6,545 bases of DNA from an uncultured Bacteroidales bacterium (GTDB lineage Bacteria; Bacteroidota; Bacteroidia; Bacteroidales; UBA932): positions 1-6,545 of the forward strand of contig CAKMNE010000083.1 in assembly GCA_927798505.1 (NCBI GenBank), read 5' to 3'. The position numbers and the translations under genes were made by a program. Positions 1 through 6,226 of this stretch are shown here, one piece after another. The notes under the pieces are model-generated. The model ran no database searches and was not told the DNA's origin. It was given only the letters and a program-made list of their open reading frames with translations. Positions within the stretch are counted from its first letter, which is position 1; each line of letters opens with the position of its first letter.

Positions 1-536
1 AGGTCAATTCTGCCAATACTTTCTACAGTTTCCACAAGCAGCTGCAGGCCGATCTTGAGTTCCCTGCCGACCAGCCGATTCTCTTCAAGGCCCTCGGCCC
101 GGACGAGAATGTTGTTGCAAGATATGCTCTTGTCGATCTTGGAGCAGGAACTGTGGATGATGTTACCATTGCCAAGGCAATCAAGGATGGGGCAAGCAGT
201 TTTGTCTATTTCTATGACACCAAGGCAAAGAAAAATGTAATCATTACTCTCGAAGCGCAGCTTCCTGGCGATGATGTTACTGTTCCTACCCTGTTGGATG
301 ATTCCAAGGGCCCTAATCCGGCCGCTTTCGAAAACGGCTATGTGGCTTTCGAGGACCTTCCGCAGGAGAAAAGACGTCTTCCGGGCGAAAGAAATCCTCT
401 TGATTTGCTTCTCTCCGACGAGGACGATGAGGATGACGAAGATGATGAGGACGAAGAAGATGATGAGGACGATGACGACAACGAAGAGGAGGATGAGGAC
501 GAAGACGGCAAGGAAATCTACGACGAGAATGAATAA
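1..536 (+). CDS. pRiA4b ORF-3-like protein with a highly acidic C-terminal tail (5' partial)
   Basis: The reading frame is open from base 3, with no start in view that must be used, and ends at TAA 534-536. The window therefore holds the last 177 residues, and the true start lies off the left edge. The folded part begins with a TFYSFHKQLQ segment, followed by a PADQPILFKAL stretch, a hydrophobic FVYFYDTKAKKNVIITLE strand pair and a PGDD turn. That order resembles the Bacteroidota proteins annotated as plasmid pRiA4b ORF-3 family, which have a similar 'TF..FH.AI' helix and a 'LLYVFD....RAFFMEL' strand and often an acidic end. This assignment is from remembered family patterns, not a search. 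After a Pro/Arg-containing linker, codons 417-506 encode 30 residues of which 29 are Asp or Glu and one is Asn; the protein then ends GKEIYDENE. Molecular function is unknown. The protein has no visible membrane segment and is probably cytoplasmic. The gene converges on the FKBP gene. Confidence 0.6.
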   Translation, partial: VNSANTFYSFHKQLQADLEFPADQPILFKALGPDENVVARYALVDLGAGTVDDVTIAKAIKDGASSFVYFYDTKAKKNVIITLEAQLPGDDVTVPTLLDDSKGPNPAAFENGYVAFEDLPQEKRRLPGERNPLDLLLSDEDDEDDEDDEDEEDDEDDDDNEEEDEDEDGKEIYDENE

Positions 537-581
537 AAATCAGCCAAAATGAGGTAAAAAGACTCATTTTGGCTGATTTTT
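535..581. terminator. Bidirectional intrinsic terminator between converging genes
   Basis: Bases 535-553 (A tract, then TCAGCCAAAATGAG) are perfectly complementary to 563-581, giving a 19-bp uninterrupted stem with a 9-base loop (GTAAAAAGA). The plus-strand copy ends in a T tract (577-582). Read on the minus strand, the other arm also ends in T's (complement of 535-539). The hairpin can therefore stop transcription from both sides: the acidic-tail gene from the left and the FKBP gene, which ends at 600, from the right. The stem begins inside the TAA stop codon of the left gene. Termination itself is inferred. Confidence 0.9.
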
Positions 582-599
582 TAAAGCGTAAAGACTTCC

Positions 600-1394
600 T
601 TACTGCTTCTTGCCTACCTTCTCGAGGCTTACGTTGAAGATAAGGGTTGCACCAGGCTCGATGCCGCGGGTACCGTTGTCTCCGTAACCGAGTTTTGCAG
701 GGATGTAGAGCTCAATCTCTCCACCTTCTCCGATAAGCTGAAGACCTTCGGTCCAACCGCGCACAACGCGATTGAGATAGAGTCTTGCGGACTCTCCTTC
801 CTCAGGAGTCTGGTCAAACACTGTTCCGTCGAGGAGCTGGCCCTTGTACCTTACCCAGATGGTATCGGCACCTGCAGGCTTTACCTCGTTACCTTCGTTA
901 ATAATCCTGTACTGAAGACCGCTGGCTGAAACCTGCACTCCTTCCTTCTTTGCATTGGCGGCAAGAAATTTCTCCTCCTTGTCCCTGTTGGTGTAGAGGG
1001 TGTAGTTGCGGCGGTTCTCAAGGAAGCCGTTGAACAGTTCGTTCATTCTGTTCGGATCTACGCGGAACTGCTCCTCGAAGCCAGGCTGTCCCGGATTGCC
1101 CTTGGCATTGAGGAAATCCTCCATACCCTTGCGGATCTGAGCGTAGTTGAGATCACCGAAATTGTAATTCTTGATGAAGCTTCCGAAGTTGATACCTACC
1201 AGATAGCTGACATCGTTGAGTTCAGAACGTGAAGGCAGGAAATCCTTGGCTGTCTTCTCCTTTGGAGCAACCTCAGCGGCAGCCTCTGTTGCCGCAGCAT
1301 CGGTTTCTCCCTCTGCGGCCTGCTCAGCCTTAGGCTGGCAAGCCACTACTGCAATGCCCATTGTAAGGGCAAGAAAAAATTTGTTGATTTTCAT
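600..1394 (-). CDS. FKBP-type peptidyl-prolyl cis-trans isomerase, lipoprotein
   Basis: This 264-residue protein is predicted to catalyse cis-trans isomerisation of Xaa-Pro bonds and so assist protein folding in the envelope. It starts with a short signal peptide and a lipobox VVAC, placing the lipidated cysteine at residue 19. An Ala/Glu-rich flexible linker (about 25-48) follows, then a helical FKBP N-terminal, dimerisation-like region (about 52-150) and an FKBP_C domain (about 155-260). Residues matching the FKBP12 active site are visible: Tyr183 in RYKG, Phe193-Asp194 in VFDQ, VV at 210-211, Trp214 in RGWTEGL, Tyr237 in LGYG and Phe253 in LIFNVSL. The pocket thus looks intact and the domain active. 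The residues after the cysteine (QPKAEQ) lack an obvious acidic surface-export signal, so a periplasm-facing location is more likely; that is inference. The gene lies 16 bases downstream of the ROK kinase and is the last of the block before the terminator. Confidence 0.93.
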   Translation of the reverse strand: MKINKFFLALTMGIAVVACQPKAEQAAEGETDAAATEAAAEVAPKEKTAKDFLPSRSELNDVSYLVGINFGSFIKNYNFGDLNYAQIRKGMEDFLNAKGNPGQPGFEEQFRVDPNRMNELFNGFLENRRNYTLYTNRDKEEKFLAANAKKEGVQVSASGLQYRIINEGNEVKPAGADTIWVRYKGQLLDGTVFDQTPEEGESARLYLNRVVRGWTEGLQLIGEGGEIELYIPAKLGYGDNGTRGIEPGATLIFNVSLEKVGKKQ

Positions 1395-1410
1395 ATTACA
1401 CTACATAATT

Positions 1411-2370
1411 TTAAAGTTCCCAAGCGAGGGCGGATGCACCGAGTATGGCCGCATCAGACTCCTTGAGCTGCGAGAAGAGCAGGTCAACCTTACCCTTCCA
1501 GAGCGGAAGCACATTCTCGTTCATCGCCTTGTAGGTCGGTTCATAGATAAACTCCTTCGAACGGGCAAGTCCGCCGAAGAGAACAATTGCCTCAGGAGCG
1601 GAGAATTCGATGAAGTCCGCAAGCGAGCGTCCGAGCATAGCTCCGGTGAAATTGAACACTCTGAGTGCAAGAGCGTCGCCTTCCTTTGCTGCCTCATAGA
1701 CATCCTTGGATGTAATCTTTTCAAGCTCGCGCAGCAGGCTTGGCTCATCTGTCATATCCAGCCACTCGCGTGCAGTACGGGCAACTCCGATTGCGGAGCA
1801 ATATGCCTCGAGGCAACCTGTCTTGCCGCAATTGCACTGACGGCCGTTGTGGCGCACTGCGCAGGTGTGGCCGAGTTCGCCGGCGAAGCCGTCGTGACCA
1901 TAGACAACCTGACCGTTGATTACAATTCCACTGCCGACTCCGGTGCCGAGGGTAATCATGATGAAATCCTTCATTCCCTTGGCTGCGCCGTAGGTCATCT
2001 CACCCACCGCTGCCGCATTGGCATCATTGGTAAGAGAGACAGGGATTCCTCCGAGGGCCTCAGAAAGCATCCTTGAGAAAGGCACGGCTTCATTGGCAGC
2101 CCACTCGAGATTCGGTGCAAAGGCAATCTCTCCCGTATAATAGTTTCCGTTTGGAGCTCCTACTCCGATGCCTCGGATTTGGCCAACCTTGTCGGCCTTC
2201 ACTACAAGTTCCTTGATAGCGGCGGCAAGGTCTGCAACAAAATCTGCAGCATCACTGTGTCCGTCGGTACGGATGACACTCTGAACCAGAACGTCACCTC
2301 TTGCATCCACTACACCGATCTTGGAGGTCTGACCTCCTACATCAACTCCTACAACAAACTGTTTCTCCAT
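1411..2370 (-). CDS. ROK family sugar kinase (glucokinase-like)
   Basis: This cytoplasmic kinase, 319 residues (normal for the family), should transfer phosphate from ATP to a hexose, most likely glucose. The N-terminal phosphate-binding loop is DVGGQTSK (10-17). The catalytic aspartate is expected at Asp116 in LTNDANAAA, the second phosphate motif is LGTGVGSG (141-148), and the sugar-contact motif is GELGH (164-168, Glu165 and His168). The ROK zinc motif is complete: His168 with Cys179, Cys181 and Cys186 in CNCGKTGCLE, followed by Glu188. The adenosine-side motif FGGLARS is at 265-271. No N-terminal helix-turn-helix is present, so this is a kinase and not a ROK repressor. The start ATG sits 2 bases after the transporter's TAG, which suggests coupled translation. 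Exact substrate (glucose, another hexose or an amino sugar) cannot be fixed from sequence; the GELGH motif favours glucose-like sugars. Confidence 0.92.
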   Translation of the reverse strand: MEKQFVVGVDVGGQTSKIGVVDARGDVLVQSVIRTDGHSDAADFVADLAAAIKELVVKADKVGQIRGIGVGAPNGNYYTGEIAFAPNLEWAANEAVPFSRMLSEALGGIPVSLTNDANAAAVGEMTYGAAKGMKDFIMITLGTGVGSGIVINGQVVYGHDGFAGELGHTCAVRHNGRQCNCGKTGCLEAYCSAIGVARTAREWLDMTDEPSLLRELEKITSKDVYEAAKEGDALALRVFNFTGAMLGRSLADFIEFSAPEAIVLFGGLARSKEFIYEPTYKAMNENVLPLWKGKVDLLFSQLKESDAAILGASALAWEL

Positions 2371-2372
2371 AA

Positions 2373-3614
2373 CTAATCAACTTTAATGTCCTTGTTAACA
2401 TTCTTGCATCCTATGAGTGCATAGTAAACCAGATATGCGAGGCAGGCAATGATAAGCCAGTAGCTCATCAGGGAGCCGACCTTGTCTGCAAGCAGATTCT
2501 GGAAGAACGGAATGATTCCGCCACCGCAAACCAGGGTCATGAAGATACCGGAAGCTGTAGCTGTATATTTGCCAAGACCCTCAGCTGCGAGGTTGAAGAT
2601 GGACCCCCACATCACTGAAGTGCAGATACCGCAAGCGGAAACCAGCACAAGTGCAAGAGGAGCACCGAGAATCACAACGTCAGCAGGAACGAAGATGATT
2701 CCGAGAACGAGCAGGATGGCAACTGCGGCGGTAGCCAGAAGCATATGCTTGCTGCTGATCTTGGCTCCGATTGCGCCACCGACCAGACGGCCGATGAGCA
2801 TGCAGAACCAGTATGCGCCCACGAAGCTTCCGGCAACTGCAGGACTGAGGACTTCGGAGAAGTGGATATTGGCCGTGTTCGGAATACCGACCTCGATACC
2901 TACATAGAAGAAGATGGCAACTGCGCCAAGCACGAAGTGACGGAAGGACAGAGGTCCGTGAGGATCCTTTGCAACAGTTCCGGCCTTGCGTGCGGCCTTC
3001 TCCTCGGCAGTCTCAAGATGAGGCTCAGGAATGCGGGTGAAGAGAATGACAACGAATGCGATTGCGAAAATCGCCATTGCGATAATCATCACAGGAGCAG
3101 CCGTTGCCACAGATGCGTCGGCTATGCTTCCGCCCACGAGCCAGCCCACGAAAATAGGGGCAATGGTTCCTCCGATGGAGTTGCATGAGCCGCCGAGCTG
3201 GATGAGCTGGTTACCCTTGTTTCCACCACCTCCGAGGAGGTTGAGCATAGGGTTTACGACAATGTTGAGCATACACATTGAGAAACCGGCCACAAAGGCT
3301 CCGGCAACATAGACTGCGAAAGACTCGACATAGCCGGAAAGGAACTGGATACCTACACCGACAAAACCTACGATAACCGCTGCGAGAGCAGTGAATTTGT
3401 AACCTTTCCTCTTGAGGATGAGACCTGCAGGGATACCCATGCAGGCATAAGCGATGAAGTTAGCCAGGGTTCCCAGCTGTGAAAGAGCTTTGGATGCACC
3501 GAACTGGTTGGTGACGATCACACCCATTGAACCTGCGAGGTTGGTGACGAACGCTATCATGAAGAATAGCGCGAACATCACGATTATTGCAGGAAGATTG
3601 TTGTTCTTAGCCAT
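2373..3614 (-). CDS. Sugar MFS transporter, FucP/GluP (FHS) family
   Basis: This inner-membrane permease of 413 residues is predicted to import a monosaccharide, probably with protons. Twelve hydrophobic segments can be placed at about 8-28, 45-65, 75-94, 98-118, 147-163, 173-193, 225-244, 259-282, 289-309, 314-336, 351-371 and 383-401. A charged cytoplasmic loop (194-224, with AEEKAARKAG) lies between the two halves. Family marks include GIPAGLILKRKGYK (60-73), NPMLNLLG (121-128), GGSCNSIGGTIAP (141-153), FFYVGIEVGI (235-244) and the SIFNLA...GGGIIPF region near helices 10-11. The residues aligning with FucP Glu135 (Asn117) and probably Asp46 are not acidic, so this is not a close fucose permease and the substrate is open. 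The downstream ROK kinase, 2 bases away, suggests that the imported sugar is phosphorylated by it. The ATG at 3614 is chosen because the first helix starts directly after it; no SD-like sequence precedes it. Confidence 0.9.
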   Translation of the reverse strand: MAKNNNLPAIIVMFALFFMIAFVTNLAGSMGVIVTNQFGASKALSQLGTLANFIAYACMGIPAGLILKRKGYKFTALAAVIVGFVGVGIQFLSGYVESFAVYVAGAFVAGFSMCMLNIVVNPMLNLLGGGGNKGNQLIQLGGSCNSIGGTIAPIFVGWLVGGSIADASVATAAPVMIIAMAIFAIAFVVILFTRIPEPHLETAEEKAARKAGTVAKDPHGPLSFRHFVLGAVAIFFYVGIEVGIPNTANIHFSEVLSPAVAGSFVGAYWFCMLIGRLVGGAIGAKISSKHMLLATAAVAILLVLGIIFVPADVVILGAPLALVLVSACGICTSVMWGSIFNLAAEGLGKYTATASGIFMTLVCGGGIIPFFQNLLADKVGSLMSYWLIIACLAYLVYYALIGCKNVNKDIKVD

Positions 3615-3650
3615 AATTGAAAAATATTATTTAGTGTTTTATAATATCCT

Positions 3651-5528
3651 TTAATCGAGAGCCTTGAGGTTCTGCGGGTTCACGAGCTGCTTTCCTTCAG
3701 GAGTGTAAGCGTACTCGATTCTCTTCTCAAAGTACTTCTCAACCTTGCCGCGAACGACCTTTGCGGTGGAGTTTACAAGTCCGTTGGCCTCGCTCCAAGG
3801 CTCTTCGCATACAACAACGGCAGCAGGGAGCCATTTCTCAGGGAACTGGCCGGCGTGAGCGCCACCCTTGCGGTAGCTGTCGATATCCTTCTGAATGAGA
3901 GCGAGCTGAGCTTCCTTGTTGTCCGGAGCCGCAGCACGCAGGGCGTCCTTGTTAGGAACAACGAGCACTATGGTGTAAGGGCTCTGGTTGTTGTGAAGAA
4001 TGACGTTGTCAATGTACTTGGAAACCACTGCGAGGTTGTCCTCAAATCCTTCCGGAGAGTACTTCTCACCGTCGGAAGAGATGAGCAGGGACTTGAAGCG
4101 TCCGGTTACATAGAGATAATCAGGGTCCTCCTTGCAGATGTAACCGCGGTCTCCGGTGTGGAGCCAGCCGTCAACAATGGTCTGTGCGGTTGCCTCAGGG
4201 TTCTTCCAGTAACCTGCCATCACGTTCTCACCCTTGACTACGATTTCTCCGGTCTCGCCGTTAGGGAGCACCTTGCCTTCGTCATCGCAGATGATGCACT
4301 CCATAGGCCTTACGATACGGCCGGATGAGCCGAAGCGGGCGTGTCCGGGAGCGTTGGAACAGATGATAGGAGTCGCCTCGGAAAGACCATAGCCCTGGAA
4401 GGTAGGCATTCCGATTGCGCAGAAGTAGCGCTGAAGATCGATGTCGAGCAGAGCGCCTCCGCCGACGCAGAAGCGCATCTTGCCACCGAAGGTCTCACGA
4501 ACCTTGCTGAATATGAGCTTGTCGAACAGAGCCATAAGAGGCTTTCTCCAAAGCTGGAAGAAACCTCCGCGGTTGTAGTACTCCTTGTTGTATGCGATTG
4601 CATTCTTGAGGGCGAAGTTGTAGAGTTTCTCTGTGGTCTTGCCCTTCTTCTTGATTCCGCTTTCGATGGCCTTCTTGAAGGTGCGGCTGATTGCAGGAAC
4701 GGTGAGCATCACGTTAGGATGAATCTCCTGCATTGTAGGGATGATGTTGCGAAGCTGCGCAGTCGGGGTCTTGCCCGGCACTGTGGCGATGCTTCCGCCG
4801 TAGGACATCATGGTGTAGAAGCCGGCAACGTGAGCGAAGCAGTGGTCCATAGGGAGGATGATGAGCATAATCTCACCGCGTTCGATGTTGATTACGGAAG
4901 CGCCCTGCTCCACATTGGCTGTGTAGTTGCGGTGGGTAAGAAGAATACCCTTAGGGTCAGCCGTGGTACCGGAAGTGTAGCTGATGTTGGCATAGTCGTC
5001 CGGACCTACGGAGGCCATTCTCTCCTCTACTGCGCCCGGATGCTCTTCCATGTACTTGGCACCCATCTCGCGCAGAGTCTTGATGCTCATCTCGCCCTCC
5101 TGCAGCTCGATGTCATCCATTACGATGACCTTTTCGATTGCAGGGCACTGGCCGATTACGCGGCGAATCTTGGCAATCTCCATCTCTGAAGCCACGACGA
5201 AGCGGGAATCAGAGTGGTTGATACGGAAACTCAGGTCGTAATCGGATTCGAGCTTATAGGAAAGCGGAACGTTGACACCGCCCGCAAAGAGAATTCCAAG
5301 TTCTGTGATAACCCAAGCAGGTCTTGCCTCCGCAATGAGAGACACCTTTTCTCCCTTTGCAAGCCCGAGGGCCATGAATCCTGCTGCGAGAACCTTACCT
5401 TCATCCCTGGTCTTGATGAATGAGGTTTCGGTCCAAACTCCATCCACCTTCTCGCGAAGGAAGGTGTCGTTCTGATACTTGTCAGCGTACCTGTTGACGA
5501 AATCAATAATTGTAATTCTTTCTGACAT
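3651..5528 (-). CDS. AMP-dependent acyl-CoA synthetase (long-chain fatty acid--CoA ligase type)
   Basis: This 625-residue adenylate-forming enzyme should activate a fatty acid with ATP to acyl-AMP and then to acyl-CoA, for lipid turnover or use of exogenous fatty acids. Core motifs appear in the usual order: nucleotide loop YTSGTTADPKG (184-194), PMDHCFAHVAG (226-236), GYGLSEATP (379-387), GWLHTGDRGY (454-463) with the ribose-binding aspartate at 460, the hinge GRFKSLLISSDGEKYSPEGFE (476-496) and a C-terminal STAKVVRGK in which Lys590 is the likely adenylation lysine. The enlarged middle region and the GEKYSPEGFE hinge match bacterial long-chain (FadD15/FAA-like) ligases better than acetyl-CoA synthetases. 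Residue 190 is Ala where Gly is usual (SGTTG.PKG). No signal peptide or membrane helix is evident. It lies 25 bases after the deoxynucleoside kinase and 36 before the transporter. Chain-length preference cannot be read from the sequence. Confidence 0.92.
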   Translation of the reverse strand: MSERITIIDFVNRYADKYQNDTFLREKVDGVWTETSFIKTRDEGKVLAAGFMALGLAKGEKVSLIAEARPAWVITELGILFAGGVNVPLSYKLESDYDLSFRINHSDSRFVVASEMEIAKIRRVIGQCPAIEKVIVMDDIELQEGEMSIKTLREMGAKYMEEHPGAVEERMASVGPDDYANISYTSGTTADPKGILLTHRNYTANVEQGASVINIERGEIMLIILPMDHCFAHVAGFYTMMSYGGSIATVPGKTPTAQLRNIIPTMQEIHPNVMLTVPAISRTFKKAIESGIKKKGKTTEKLYNFALKNAIAYNKEYYNRGGFFQLWRKPLMALFDKLIFSKVRETFGGKMRFCVGGGALLDIDLQRYFCAIGMPTFQGYGLSEATPIICSNAPGHARFGSSGRIVRPMECIICDDEGKVLPNGETGEIVVKGENVMAGYWKNPEATAQTIVDGWLHTGDRGYICKEDPDYLYVTGRFKSLLISSDGEKYSPEGFEDNLAVVSKYIDNVILHNNQSPYTIVLVVPNKDALRAAAPDNKEAQLALIQKDIDSYRKGGAHAGQFPEKWLPAAVVVCEEPWSEANGLVNSTAKVVRGKVEKYFEKRIEYAYTPEGKQLVNPQNLKALD

Positions 5529-5553
5529 TTTTATTTGAAATTTGGGGTTTTAG

Positions 5554-6174
5554 TTATTTCTGATTGAACAGACCGAAGAGTTGAGCGTCAATCATATCGG
5601 TCAGCTTGGAGAAATCCTCCGGGTTGTTGCCGAACTTTATGTGGTCAGCATCAACGATAAGCAGGTTCCCGTCGTAGGACTGAATCCACTTCTCATACTT
5701 CTCGTTGAGTCCGGTAAGATAGTCGATGCGGATGCCCTTCTCGTACTCGCGACCGCGTTTCTGAATCTGGGAAACGAGGTTCGGAATCGAGGAGCGCAAG
5801 TAGATGAGCAAGTCAGGATTGCCGACAAGGGACATCATCAGGTTGAAGAGGTCGGAATAATTCTGGAAGTCTCTTGTGGACATCAGGCCCATGTCGTGAA
5901 GATTCGGGGCGAAAATCCTTGCGTCCTCATAGATGGTGCGGTCCTGGATGATGACATCGTCAGTCTTGGAAATATCGACGACATCCTTGAATCTCTTGTT
6001 GAGGAAGTAAATCTGGAGGTTGAATGACCATCTCTCCATATCCTCGTAGAAGTCAGAGAGATAAGGATTGAAATCCACAGATTCGAATTTCGGAATCCAC
6101 CCATAGTGCTCGGCCAGCATCTTGGTGAGCGTGGTCTTGCCGCTGCCTATGTTTCCTGCAATAGCTATATGCAT
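5554..6174 (-). CDS. Deoxynucleoside kinase (dAK/dGK-like)
   Basis: This complete enzyme of 206 residues is predicted to phosphorylate deoxynucleosides with ATP in the salvage route to dNTPs, in the cytoplasm. The P-loop GNIGSGKT lies at 7-14, directly after the first strand, which fixes the ATG at 6174 as start. FESVDFNPYLSDFYED (30-45) carries the Glu near the substrate. The DRTIYED motif (78-84) provides the Asp-Arg pair typical of the deoxynucleoside kinase fold, and the arginine-rich lid is QKRGREYEKG (138-147). Length and motifs match the small bacterial dAK/dGK kinases such as those of Lactobacillus, not thymidine kinase. Its closest visible relative is the partial gene 33 bases upstream, with about two thirds identity over the shared C-terminal part. 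Which deoxynucleoside is preferred is not evident. Confidence 0.93.
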   Translation of the reverse strand: MHIAIAGNIGSGKTTLTKMLAEHYGWIPKFESVDFNPYLSDFYEDMERWSFNLQIYFLNKRFKDVVDISKTDDVIIQDRTIYEDARIFAPNLHDMGLMSTRDFQNYSDLFNLMMSLVGNPDLLIYLRSSIPNLVSQIQKRGREYEKGIRIDYLTGLNEKYEKWIQSYDGNLLIVDADHIKFGNNPEDFSKLTDMIDAQLFGLFNQK

Positions 6175-6194
6175 AAATACAAAATTAAATCTCG

Positions 6195-6226
6195 CAAATT
6201 TAATTAATTATTCGAATAAACCGAAA
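6195..6226 (-). promoter_or_regulatory. Possible Bacteroidota-type promoter upstream of the complete deoxynucleoside kinase
   Basis: On the minus strand, TAAATTTG (6202 to 6195) fits the -7 consensus TAnnTTTG exactly. TTTC (6226 to 6223) differs by one base from the -33 TTTG, with 20 bases between the two, as expected for the Bacteroidota primary sigma factor. Transcription would start near 6188, about a dozen bases before the ATG. The spacer is A/T-rich, so a chance match is quite possible, and the -33 element falls inside the 3' end of the upstream gene. Confidence 0.3.

Noticed and set aside
55..240. Short plus-strand frame overlapping the left gene in another frame
   Set aside because: It is an out-of-frame, Ser/Arg/Met-rich shadow of the acidic-tail protein, whose own frame is open from the window edge with a coherent folded sequence.
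417..506. Acidic codon repeat as a CRISPR-like or tandem DNA repeat array
   Set aside because: The units are irregular mixtures of GAT, GAC, GAG and GAA without spacers or constant period. They are explained by the coding of a poly-acidic tail.
313..567. Minus-strand open frame rich in Arg, His and Pro opposite the acidic tail
   Set aside because: Its composition is just the reverse complement of the Asp/Glu codon repeats, and it crosses the terminator hairpin. There is no independent sign of coding.
1216..2076. Long plus-strand open frame of 286 codons opposite the FKBP and ROK kinase genes
   Set aside because: It runs antisense across two clearly conserved genes and the spacer between them, and its translation shows no recognisable domain. 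It is best explained as a codon-usage shadow of the minus-strand genes.
3624..3647. Inverted repeat ATATTAT/ATAATAT in the spacer between the acyl-CoA synthetase and the transporter
   Set aside because: Only 7 bp of pure A/T pairs around a 10-base loop: too weak for a terminator and likely chance in an A/T-rich spacer.
3615..3650. TATTTTTC on the minus strand as a promoter for the transporter gene
   Set aside because: It has one mismatch to TAnnTTTG, lies only about 5 bases before the ATG and has no clear -33 partner, so the geometry is wrong.
4341..5189. Long plus-strand open frame of 282 codons opposite the acyl-CoA synthetase
   Set aside because: It is wholly antisense to the motif-rich core of the synthetase. 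The translation has no family resemblance and mirrors the codon structure of the real gene.
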